Position numbers and translations under genes: made by a program. The notes beneath the pieces were generated by a model, which was not told where the DNA came from, made no database searches, and saw nothing but the letters and a program-made list of their open reading frames with translations. From Bolinopsis microptera (Eukaryota; Ctenophora; Tentaculata; Lobata; Bolinopsidae), in the NCBI RefSeq assembly GCF_026151205.1, contig NC_087075.1, forward strand, positions 680,501-744,500: 64,000 bases of DNA, written 5' to 3'. How positions within the stretch are numbered: position 1 is the first letter of the stretch; the number at the start of each line of letters is the position of its first letter. Below, piece after piece: positions 34,476-43,772 of this stretch.

Positions 34476-36350
34476 TCAAACTTGCTTATGGGCCCAATAC
34501 TTCAGAAATTTAGCAAGTCGAATAACACCGCTTGTATTGAGGTGACAGTTATCAGATATTTTTGCAGATGGTCTGGCAAAATAAAATTCTTTCCTGAATC
34601 CACTTCTATTATAGTTAAATAAATTATGGGTGCTAATGTAATTAAAACAAGAATCTTTGCTACACATATCCTTAATAACCTTATTCAGCTCTGCCACAAC
34701 ATCATTGCGGCCTTTTGTACTCCTGGGAAGAATATTGAGAACATTAATTGTTGCATTCGGATACACTGATTTGAGATAATTTAAGAGATTACTAATGTCA
34801 CCCGCTGCATCCTTCAGTGACTTTGAGCCAAAATAGACTGTGTTCACATTATTAGTTCCTGTCATAATATAAATAATAGATGGGGATGGAACGGAGTGTA
34901 GGTCAGTTTTTAGTTTATTTAACATTACTTTGGCATCAGCCCCAGGATAAAACAGTTTACTAGCACTAACAGTGGACGATGATAACTTGTCCGCATCAAG
35001 AAACCTGAACATAGAGCTGCTTATGAATAGGACAGACTTTTGTGAAGCTTTGGCTGGCTGTTTGCAAACTGAGAGTGCAGGTGAAGAAGAGTCTGTCAGT
35101 TTGTGTCCTGAATGAGGGATGGGTGGGGGCGGTGAACGCAGACCAAACTCAGTTGACTGAGTGATCCTAGGGGGCTTCATCAGTCTTAGGGTGATGCTGA
35201 TCCGGGGTTCATCACACATTTCGTCTGGCAGTATCTCATGTTGAAAGTCAGCCTGAGACAATTTGGACATGATGAAGACATCTCCATGCTGAAGCTGCAC
35301 AGAGCCCACAACTTCATTGCTGCCGTTTGATCTAATTTGCAGTGTTCTCGTCGCACCCAGTGAAATGGTTACAATATCAGAGTGTTCTACAATACATGAT
35401 TCAGAATCGCTATGAGCTGGCATGAACTCTGCTCCAGTTTCATATAGATTGACGAGAATACTATTGTGTCTGAAATTGGGTAATATCACATTAATGTAGG
35501 AGCTGAGTTTAGCAAGGTAGGAATCATTGTGTACACTTTTTGGGTCATGTGTTGCACCTGAATACTCATAGGGAAAGTCACCAAAATAAACCGATTTCCT
35601 GTTTTTAAAACCGTGACTGAACTCAAGTTCTTCCATTAATAGATCAAGTGAAAATTTAGAGAATGGACCATCATCTAGTAGGGTAACTGGTTTCACTGGT
35701 GATGGGGAACAAGTTACAGATATATTCATTGGCCCCGGTGTTATAGGATCGTAGACAGGGGCAGGGACCAAGTTTGGATATTTGTCTCTGGGCTTAGGGG
35801 TGTTGATCCGTGATTCACCAGTAGCAGTAGATACAGGGAGATCAGACACATCATCCTCGTCTGCCATAACCTCGTTAACAACAATCTCACTGATAACAAT
35901 CTCGTTTCCAACAACCTCCTGTGGAACAACCTTGTCCACGACATCGTTGTCAACAAACAAACTGTCCGATACAACATCTTCCACAACAATGTCATCTACA
36001 TCAAACGCTTCTACTTGATTGATAACAACGTGTGACTGAGGGGTAATGGTTATGATCTCACATTCAATCTCCTCTGATAAGTTCGGCAGCAAATTTTCAC
36101 ACTTAAAACTCTGTTCTTGTATTTGAGTTTGATCTGATATGAGACTATCATTGTACTGAGCAATGAGATCACTAGTTCTGATAATTTCATTCAATAAAGA
36201 CAACTTTTTTTCTAAAAAGTCAATCTTGATGTCTTTTGACAGACAATTGTTACAGTTCTCTGATTTTTCAGACTGGAATGAAAAGTTCAAATGTTCTAAA
36301 GGGCGCTCACAAAAGTGGAGACTAATGTCTGAGCTCTGATTATTTGACAT
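34476..36350 (-). CDS. Family A ORF1: AlkB-type dioxygenase domain fused to SGNH hydrolase
   Basis: The protein of 624 residues has three parts. Residues 1-225 look disordered, with a CNNC pair near 33-36 and an acidic, valine-rich stretch (115-165). Residues about 228-395 form an AlkB-like 2-oxoglutarate/Fe(II) oxygenase: YFGDFPYEYSG (255-265), NLY (301-303), HSD (H313, D315), QHEI (H371) and RISITLR (R383, R389). This matches the AlkB signatures NxY, HxD...H and RxNxTxR, with spacing close to cellular AlkB. Residues about 438-620 form an SGNH/GDSL-type hydrolase with SSSM (S446), GTNN (498-501) and DNCH (D600, H603). Esterase-like ORF1 proteins are known in CR1-type elements. The AlkB module would be expected to oxidise methyl groups on RNA or DNA bases; that is inferred from family and not shown here. 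Confidence 0.85.
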   Translation of the reverse strand: MSNNQSSDISLHFCERPLEHLNFSFQSEKSENCNNCLSKDIKIDFLEKKLSLLNEIIRTSDLIAQYNDSLISDQTQIQEQSFKCENLLPNLSEEIECEIITITPQSHVVINQVEAFDVDDIVVEDVVSDSLFVDNDVVDKVVPQEVVGNEIVISEIVVNEVMADEDDVSDLPVSTATGESRINTPKPRDKYPNLVPAPVYDPITPGPMNISVTCSPSPVKPVTLLDDGPFSKFSLDLLMEELEFSHGFKNRKSVYFGDFPYEYSGATHDPKSVHNDSYLAKLSSYINVILPNFRHNSILVNLYETGAEFMPAHSDSESCIVEHSDIVTISLGATRTLQIRSNGSNEVVGSVQLQHGDVFIMSKLSQADFQHEILPDEMCDEPRISITLRLMKPPRITQSTEFGLRSPPPPIPHSGHKLTDSSSPALSVCKQPAKASQKSVLFISSSMFRFLDADKLSSSTVSASKLFYPGADAKVMLNKLKTDLHSVPSPSIIYIMTGTNNVNTVYFGSKSLKDAAGDISNLLNYLKSVYPNATINVLNILPRSTKGRNDVVAELNKVIKDMCSKDSCFNYISTHNLFNYNRSGFRKEFYFARPSAKISDNCHLNTSGVIRLAKFLKYWAHKQV

Positions 36351-37207
36351 AGTTATATTATCAAGAGTTCAATGTTCAGAAGCACAATAAACACTGTAAA
36401 CGCAATACCTTCAGTCCAGATAGTAGTTTTGATGAGAATAGTTTTGATGAGAAGGAGGAGGATGAGTAATCTTCAAGTACACTCACAGCAGTCCTTTGCA
36501 CGTCAACACTTACGCTCGTCTATCATATCTCATACCTCAAATTATTTGTTATATAGTAGTGTTGAAAGTATTAAAACGGAATCCTAATTCAAAGTGCAGT
36601 ATGGTTGTCACTCTTTAAATAGATTAGATATAGGTTGACGGGGCAAAGGAGTGTTCGTGCTGTTCGCTATTGCTCACACCAAACGGCAACCTAGTAAATG
36701 TTTTGTATGAACACCGGTCTCCATCACGATACAAAATTAGGATTGTAGAATTTATTGTATAACTATTAGTGCAGTGGAGGTAGCGGTGTGGTGCATTAAT
36801 AGAGTGACAGCCTACTGATTTAGAGTTGTTTTTAGGTGAGCATAATGGGTGTATTTTTGGAACTAATGGCAACTTTAAAATTGGTTCTTTTAATCATTTA
36901 TTAAATATCAATTTAAAAATATATAAATCTGGAATCTGTTCACACTGTGAACCAGTCCTAAAAATCTCAAAAACCCTCCTAAATTAAATATTAAAAACGT
37001 CTCAGTAATGGAAATAGTCATACAATTAAGAAATTAACCAAATTCTTAATATCTACCTAAGAGAAACATTGCATACCTACCTACTAAGTCAATTTCTACC
37101 TGTAATACACTAAATATTAGGTTAATTACATAGGTGGTGGAGTCAGCACACATTTACCAAAATCAAAATTTTTTAATAGGAGGAGCCTGTGGGCCGAGAT
37201 CACTGAA

Positions 37208-39157
37208 TTAAATTTGATGAAGGGGATTGTTTTCAAATGACAGCTGCATTATGTCATAATCGCTTGTGGTCCATGCCGAATCATTATAAGCATGTTGCAG
37301 CTTTAGAAGTGCCTTTTTCAGGCGACTTTTAGCAAGGCTAATCTTGTAGGAGTAGTCAAAGAGCTTCAGTTTTGGTGCAATTGTGTTCCAAATTTTGGTG
37401 GATCTCGATATAAAGTCATTAGATGGGAGTTGTGAAATGATAGTGGTTTCCTTTCTAGAAGATGACTGATAATGCTGTTGCAGTGATGCTGGGCACCTTA
37501 GTTTTAGTATTTTAAAAACTTCCATAAATGTGTGATATGTATATAAATTTTTGAAAGCCAGGATGTTTTGTTGCTTGAAAAGTGGTTTACAGTGCTCTAG
37601 TTGGAAGAATGTATGGTCAAGTGCCTGGCTGTCAAACTCTCTTGTTCTTGCACATGTTAGGAACTTGTTTAGGTATGCCTCTTTATCACCAAAGAGGACC
37701 CGTACGCAGTGCTTCTGAGACAGCCAGATACTTGCTGTCCTAAAGAGTGCTGCATCACCCCAAACTGAGATACAATATGTAAGGTGGGATTCAAATAGTG
37801 TGTGGTAGAGGTCTTTATGGAGTTCCTTTGGTACAGAGTCCCTAATTCTATTTAAGGTGGCAGAGGCATAGTTTAACTTTCGTTTAAGTGCTGTTATATG
37901 AGGCCCCCAGGAAAGCTGTTCGTCAATAACAACTCCAAGAAACTTAGTTGCTTTGGTTTTTTTAATTGGAAAGCCATCAATATGGAGTTGAAGCGAATCT
38001 GGCAATTCTACTGGTTTACTAGCCTTTGGTTTAAAATGCATATAACAGCACTTTGACATGTTGATGTGAAGTTTGTTAAGGATCATATACTTTTTTATAC
38101 AGCTTAGCAATTTGTTGCCTTTCTCATAAGCTTCTTCTACAGTTTTTCCATCAATAAAAATGTTGGTGTCGTCAGCAAATAGTATGAAAGTTCCTAAATC
38201 CGAGGAATTGGCAATATCATTTATGTATAGAAGAAAAAGGAGCGGTCCCAAAACAGAGCCTTGTGGAACTCCATATTTAATGATAAGGTTTTCGGATTTT
38301 TCATTAAGGACTTCTGTGTACTGTGTTCTATTTGATAAGTAGCTTTTAATAAGACAGTTTGCATTGCCTCTTATTCCATACCTATCTAGTTTTGTTAGGA
38401 GTGTACTATGGTCGATTGTATCAAATGCTTTACTCAAATCTATAAATATTCCTAGAACATGGTTTCGTTTTTTTATGCTCTCTTCAATAATCCTAACAGA
38501 GTAGTTAACAGCATGGCTAGTAGAATGGGACTTGCGGAAGCCAGATTGGTTTTCATCAAGGATATTTTGTGACAGAGCGAAACTGTAGATACGGCTGTAT
38601 ATCACTTTTTCAAATATCTTACCAAATATAGGCAGTGTAGAGACAGGTCTGTAGTTTCCTACATCCTCTTGGTTTCCTTTCTTAAATATGGGAGTAACTT
38701 TCCCAACTTTCAAAACATCAGGAAATACCCCGTTCATCATGAGTTTGTTGAAATGTTGGGCTAAAACAGGGCAGATTAAATGAGCTGACTTTTTGATTAT
38801 ACGGATCGGGATATCACTAGATTTACCATTTTCCAACTTGGAAATTATTTCCATGAGCTCAGTATGTGAACAGTCAGATAGGAATATAGAGTTATTGTTG
38901 GATGGCAGGAGGTAGTCTTCAAATGTTGAAAATTCAGAAGCCTGTATAGGCAGGTCAGCTATTGATTCATTTAGAGTGGAGGCAATTGAGTTAAAGTATT
39001 TGTTGAACTCGTTTGCAATAACCCTTCTATCTGTTATTTTTCTGTTGTCGATTATAAATGAGGGTTTTATAGTCTTTTTACACTTCCCTCTAAGTTCATT
39101 AATGATCTGCCATGTCTTCTTACGGTCGTGCTTATTTTCTATGATTTGGTTGCAAGA
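37208..39157 (-). CDS. Family B ORF2, reverse transcriptase part (split by transposon C1)
   Basis: About 650 codons encode the polymerase half of ORF2. Visible motifs are YRPVSTLPIFGK (171-182), the A motif IFIDLSKAFD (D242), YGVPQGSVLGP (297-307) and LFADD (D331, D332), followed by thumb-like and C-terminal regions (FLGVVIDEQLSWG, WNTIAPKLKLFDY). The open frame seems to start with a methionine at 39163, but that codon comes from the terminal repeat of C1. The true coding sequence continues from 42291 on the other side of the insertion, where the frame is kept (494 codons upstream). The combined ORF2 would be about 1143 residues, usual for the CR1 group. The old B(+) copy at 44863-45473 is its diverged paralogue. 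Confidence 0.9.
   Translation of the reverse strand, partial: SCNQIIENKHDRKKTWQIINELRGKCKKTIKPSFIIDNRKITDRRVIANEFNKYFNSIASTLNESIADLPIQASEFSTFEDYLLPSNNNSIFLSDCSHTELMEIISKLENGKSSDIPIRIIKKSAHLICPVLAQHFNKLMMNGVFPDVLKVGKVTPIFKKGNQEDVGNYRPVSTLPIFGKIFEKVIYSRIYSFALSQNILDENQSGFRKSHSTSHAVNYSVRIIEESIKKRNHVLGIFIDLSKAFDTIDHSTLLTKLDRYGIRGNANCLIKSYLSNRTQYTEVLNEKSENLIIKYGVPQGSVLGPLLFLLYINDIANSSDLGTFILFADDTNIFIDGKTVEEAYEKGNKLLSCIKKYMILNKLHINMSKCCYMHFKPKASKPVELPDSLQLHIDGFPIKKTKATKFLGVVIDEQLSWGPHITALKRKLNYASATLNRIRDSVPKELHKDLYHTLFESHLTYCISVWGDAALFRTASIWLSQKHCVRVLFGDKEAYLNKFLTCARTREFDSQALDHTFFQLEHCKPLFKQQNILAFKNLYTYHTFMEVFKILKLRCPASLQQHYQSSSRKETTIISQLPSNDFISRSTKIWNTIAPKLKLFDYSYKISLAKSRLKKALLKLQHAYNDSAWTTSDYDIMQLSFENNPLHQI
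39154..39157. repeat. Left target-site duplication of transposon C1 (AAGA)
   Basis: AAGA directly precedes GGGCATATTTC at 39158, and the same four bases follow the right end at 42287-42290. The empty site in the B(+) fragment near 30527-30537 has AAGA once (as TCTT). Confidence 0.85.
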
Positions 39158-39544
39158 GGGCATATTTCAAAACTGGTTCCACTTGGAGGAAATTTCAGAA
39201 ATGCTTTTATCAATCCAATTTTTGAAATTTTAGAATGTTTGAACTTTATACTTTGAAAATCTGCAATATTGGAGACATCAATCTACTCTATCATGCAAAA
39301 ATAGCTCATTCTATCATCGACACTAAAACAATCCTCAAAAGTGTGCTCTACTTCATAACGTCTCTAGATTAGGCCTTTGCTTGAACTAAACCCAAATTTT
39401 GTGTGTTAGTATATAATGAGATTTCATTTTTACAGACTGATATAAAGCCCAATCAAGGAGAATGAGCTAACATGGGGAAAATGTGGTTTAAAAATTTTTG
39501 TCACTCCGTAACAAAAAAGTATCAAAAAGTTATCTATTCTCTTA

Positions 39545-40603
39545 ACCAGGTTTAATTGGGGTGCACAATGTAAAGCGCTTGTTTCCAAAGCTACCTCTAG
39601 ACTTGGACTACTTAAGAGAACATGTCATTTCACTACTGATAAAAGGCAGAAAAGATCGTTCTATTTAGCGTTAATTAGGTCTATATTTGAACATTGTTCT
39701 GTCATATGGTCCCCTCAATCTGCAACTCATCTTCAACAGTTTGTTGCTATCCAAAAGAGGGCTATTAAATGGATCAATGGTGAACCTTACTCCAGTTATA
39801 ATGACGATAAACTTGCTACAGAGCAAAAGAAACTAAATATTCTCCCTGTTAAACAGAAGTTTATTTATAACGATCTTATGACCTTCTATAAAATAGTGAA
39901 TAGCATAATTCCAGTTTCGCTCCCTACATATATAGTCCTATGCCGTCCAGAGGGCACCCGATACACTAGGCACAATGCTCAAATAATTGATATGTCGGAT
40001 ACTTCAACTTACATGAGTACCACTGTGCCCTGCTCGGATGCCTTCCGAAATAGCTTTTTTCATAGATCTATGCTGAAATGGAATAGTCTACCAGTATGTA
40101 TACGGCAGTCAGAGCGGATTTCTACTTTTAAGGCCAAACTGATCAAGTACCTCTGGGCTGCCGATACAGTCTGGCCAGATTAGCTCATCAGTCTTATGAG
40201 TCTCAGAAATTTGTTTTTGTTGGTTACAATTCTGTCCGTCCAATTTCCTATCTGCTTGTCCTTTTCTTTTTCTTTATCAGTTGTGACGGAATTGTAATGA
40301 ACAAAATCCTTATAATTATTTATGATATGTTTGATTTCTTGTTAATGTTTGTCATTCAAATTTGGTAGACGGCCCCAACGTTAATGTGGCTCTTGCTATG
40401 TGTTGGTTCAGCCGAATTAATTATTATATAATCAAGTTTATTTTTATCGTTAGTTGTCATCCGGCCAAACATTAAGCAACTTATATTGCAGCACCATTTA
40501 CCATTTAGTATATCAAAATATGTCATTGTAATTTTGCATGGCTGAAATGTAACGCTTGATTTATATATATAATGATTAATTGAATTTTCAAATAAAAAAA
40601 AAA
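39545..40603 (+). mobile_element. 5'-truncated non-LTR retrotransposon nested in C1
   Basis: The plus strand holds the last 210 or so codons of an RT-bearing ORF, ending at a stop at 40181-40183. It begins TRFNWGAQCKALVSKATSR and continues with LGLLKRTCHF, FEHCSVIWSP and QKRAIKWING. These are typical of the region after the polymerase core in CR1/L2/Jockey-like elements. About 420 bp of 3' UTR follows, ending in a short A run (40590-40602) after an AATAAA-like signal. The poly-A end sets it apart from families A and B, whose tails are short repeats. The 5' boundary is approximate and no clear target duplication was found. Confidence 0.7.
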
Positions 40604-40783
40604 ACTACACGCCTATTGCATTCCATATTTTCTGAAGTATCTCAGTGACCTTACACTAAGATTTTCCAACATTTTCGATTGATAACATTATAATTTAAGA
40701 GGAGATATGATGAGCCAAACTTTGGTCACTCCGTAACGCTGTGTTACGGAGTGACAAATTCAAGGGACATTGTCACTCCGTAA

Positions 40784-41428
40784 CGAATTTTTTTTATTGA
40801 CATTGGACACATACTGTCCAATCAGGTTGTCAAAAATACACCAAAGGAGTTTGCAACCTATGCTGACAGTCTTCTCAAGTCAATCAATGTCGTGTATGTT
40901 GGAGATCTAGCCTCAGGTATGGAAGAGGAGTGCAGAAGGAAAGCAAGACCAGTTCCAGGAACCTTGAAAGTGCACCACATTGTCCGTTCTTTCAAAGATA
41001 ACAGCTGCATCCTTACCTTTAGGGGCTCGTCAGTTGATGGATCTTTGATAAAGAAGATAGAGTATGCCGATGAATCATCTGCTCAGACGACTTCAACAAC
41101 AGTTATTGGAGAGGAGGAAACACCATCATCTTCTAACAGCTGTGAAACTTACAACATTGATCAATTCGTGATTGTTAACTGGGAGGGTGAACTTTACCCA
41201 GGAAAAGTTATTGGCAAGCCAGACAGCAGTAACCTTACCGTTAAGTGCCTTGTACCAGCTGGAAAACCTGGATCAATCTGGAAATGGCCTGACAAAGAGG
41301 ACGTCCATGATTACGAACTTAGTGACGTGAAAGGAGCTATTGGTATGCCGAAGCTTTTGCCGGGAACAGGGAGAAGAATAGAGTTTGAAGTACCTGAACT
41401 TGCTTATAAGTGGGGTGTAAAGGTTTGA
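40784..41428 (+). pseudogene. Transposon C1 internal coding fragment with Tudor/SH3-like segment
   Basis: An open frame of about 214 codons starts immediately after a stop that lies inside a GTCACTCCGTAAC motif. It reads FATYADSLLKSINVVYVGDL, then a linker, then IDQFVIVNWEGELYPGKVIG and GSIWKWPDKEDVHDYELSDV. The second part looks like a small beta-barrel (Tudor- or SH3-like) with conserved aromatic residues. The first part resembles the C-terminal portion of proteins encoded by repeated elements in invertebrate genomes, as far as I recall. It may be the C-terminal exon of the transposase or an accessory protein of this family. No catalytic triad is visible, so function is open. Confidence 0.5.
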
Positions 41429-42290
41429 ATTTTCGTTAATCTGTGTACATTGTACAGTTTATAACTTTAAACAAATAAGCCCAGATTTTTAAACATTTCA
41501 TTATGATATGTCACTCTGTAACAGATTCTTAACCGAGTAATATTTGTAGAAAGTTAAACCAATGAGACTGATTTTTATGCAGTTGTTTATATTTTTCAAA
41601 CAGTGATTTAAATGTGCTGTATTTTAAGGGAAATTTACAGAGTTGTAAGCTACAGGGTTGATTTTTTATCACATGATCGTATTTTTATTCATAATTGTGA
41701 TCAAGACTAATGAATTGTACCAGATTTGATTTATTTCACATCAATAAATTTGTGTGTCTACCTTGTTTAAGTGTTATCTATCTAATTTTGAAAAGAATTC
41801 TACTATTTAGAGCCAGGAACAGGATGAAAAATGATGAAAAATTCGAGTGGAATGAGAGACTGTTTGATGCGTCACTCCGTAACAGTCACTCCGTAACAAT
41901 CCCCAAAATTTTTGAAGCCTCAAATTTTTTATTCCTTAGGCAATACACACTTTTTCTTGATTAATTATTGAAGGAAAATGTCTGAAAAGTGCCTGGAAGC
42001 CGTCAAAATGCAACTTTCATGAATATCTGAGATAAAAATTAGGTCAGAATATGGGTGTACCAAAATCTGAAAATTTATCTAGTCACTCCGTAACGAAATT
42101 TCGACTTTTAATTACTCGAAAACGGATTGATTTCTCACTATTTTCTTTGGCAGATATGTAAATCGTAGGTTTGAAAAGCCTTAGAAACATAATTTAACCA
42201 ATAATGAACCTGTTTTCTTGGACATTTTTCGGAAAAAATGGGTAAAATTGTCACACCGTAACATTCTATAGTTTTGAAATATGCCCAAGA

Positions 42291-43772
42291 GTAAGTATTT
42301 TTTGCAGAGTTAATTACAGATTTGAGGATCCTTCGGTATACCTTGAAGGTTTGTTCGAGAACATGGTCTCCATCAGGGTTTGCCTTAGTTTTAGACGTAA
42401 TCCAGTTATCTTTTAATTCATGTTTTTTTTCAACGGCTGCTGAGATACTATCTGTTATCCAGGGGTTATTGATAGGATTCCGTTTAGTAGTTTTTGGCTT
42501 TACAAGTTTGCATGTTGCATCAAGTACATGATCAAATAATTTAGTAAAATCCGAGAATTCATGAGAAGTGTGGAGCTTTGAGAGGTCAGTGTTCAGTAGG
42601 GTTAGGAATTTATTAAGGTTGGCATTACTGAAGTCGTAGTACTGGACATGTTTTTCACTTTTTGGACCAACCTCAAATTCGATGTCAGTGAATTCAAATG
42701 TTGGAGCATGGTCACCAATTCTATCTGTTATACAACCTGAGAGAACACAGTTACCAGGGTCATTCGTGAGGATGTTGTCAATACAAGATGGTTTGCAATT
42801 TGGTCTCTCATGTGTAGGTATCGAAATAACGGGAGCGAAACCATTTCTAAATAAGCATTCTTCAAAAAGAGTATAGTTGCCATGACCAGCGTCACCATTC
42901 ACTTTAAGAAGGTCAACATTAAAGTCCCCCATTATACGTACACCAGATTTAGGGAGGAGTTTACATATGTGATCAAATGACTTAAGGAAATTATGAATGT
43001 CACCATTAGGAGGGCGATAGATGACCCCTGAGATGAGTGTGAGCTTGCTGGATGATTGAGTGATCTTAACAAAGATTGATTCAATATCAGGCGTGCAGTA
43101 GCCAACATTTTCTATGACTTCTGCATTAAGGTGATTTGCTACATACAGGGCAACACCAGTCCCTTTCAGCTTGTTCTCCTGAGTGACCTGATAAAAACTG
43201 TTGTATTGCGGTATTCTGTATAGTTCTTTAAGAGGTTCATCTGTGTTTGTTTCAGCGATACCAATTACAGAGAAATTTAGTTCAATCCGTTTGAGTTCAA
43301 CATTAAGACAATCGAAGTTGGTTTTGTTACCATCTAAGTTGACAAAGTAGGATGTGAATTTTGAGTGTGTGGATGAAAGATTACATGAGTTTTGAAGCTC
43401 CCTGACTACCCTATTAAGATCAGTTGTAGAGTAGCTCTGACATTGGTCTAGAACATTCGAAATTTTTTGAATAGTTTCGTCATCACATCCACCTTCATCA
43501 TCATAAAATTTATCACCACCATCACTAATCATCCCAGAGAAGGGGTTGTAGCGTGGTATCACATTCAATGAACAAACCTTACATACCCATAGACCATTGG
43601 TGGGGCAGAAACCTGCTACTTTATAACATTTAGTATGAATAGCTGTCCGACAGGCTTCACATTCCAGTAGGGGCTGCCCAATGTTGATGGGCCTTGAGCA
43701 TGGCTCACAGACCTCCTTAATTAATTTCATGATCATAGTAATGTGTCGGTTAGGTTGGACCAGTGGATCCAA
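42291..43772 (-). CDS. Family B ORF2, PHD finger and endonuclease part (split by C1)
   Basis: 494 codons up to the C1 junction. A PHD-type C4HC3 zinc finger lies at the N terminus (C22, C25, C38, C41, H46, C49, C64, C67), followed by a spacer and an APE-like endonuclease at about 140-365. Its motifs are GIAETN (E174), GTGVALYV (204-211), GDFNVD (282-287), CIDNILTN (D332) and GDHAP (D354, H355). The catalytic residues are kept. A PHD finger at the front of ORF2 is known in CR1-group elements and may read chromatin at the target; that role is inferred. The start codon lies inside the end of ORF1 (23-bp overlap), which suggests coupled re-initiation. The frame past 42291 in this copy enters transposon C1 and is not native. 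Confidence 0.9.

Larger units (their letters stand above)
30586..36577 (-). mobile_element. Family A non-LTR retrotransposon, full-length looking (CR1-like)
   Basis: A 6-kb minus-strand element with a 5' UTR (36577-36351), ORF1 (36350-34476), a 166-bp spacer, ORF2 (34309-31289) and a 3' UTR of about 700 bp. It ends in tandem repeats of TTTGTTTAACTGAAATT, with no poly-A. A tail of short direct repeats is typical of the CR1/L2 group. Both ORFs are intact. The 3' end abuts the old B(+) fragment at 30585/30586, and the 5' end abuts the 3' UTR of the minus-strand B element at 36577/36578. A second, 3'-only copy of the tail lies at 56035-56130 on the plus strand. Confidence 0.85.
39158..42286. mobile_element. 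DNA transposon C1, 3129 bp, 17-bp terminal inverted repeats, AAGA duplication
   Basis: Perfect inverted ends GGGCATATTTCAAAACT (39158-39174) and its complement (42270-42286) are flanked by the 4-bp duplication AAGA. The insertion splits family-B ORF2 in frame, and the empty site is visible in the other B copy near 30530. Inside are a 5'-truncated retrotransposon (39545-40603), a coding fragment (40784-41428), and nine copies of the 13-bp motif GTCACTCCGTAAC or close variants. These start at 39500, 40725, 40743 (inverted), 40772, 41510, 41871, 41885, 42082 and 42250. No complete transposase is present, so the copy is probably non-autonomous. A 4-bp duplication is compatible with several superfamilies; I cannot assign one. 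Confidence 0.85.

Noticed and set aside
39163-39163. Methionine at 39163 as the start of the family-B reverse transcriptase
   Set aside because: That codon lies in the terminal repeat of transposon C1. The real ORF2 continues from 42291 across the insertion.
39154-42290. A 6-bp duplication (CAAGAG) for transposon C1
   Set aside because: It would need to count a terminal G and C of the inverted repeats twice. The 4-bp AAGA reading gives perfect ends and agrees with the 4-bp AGAT of C2.
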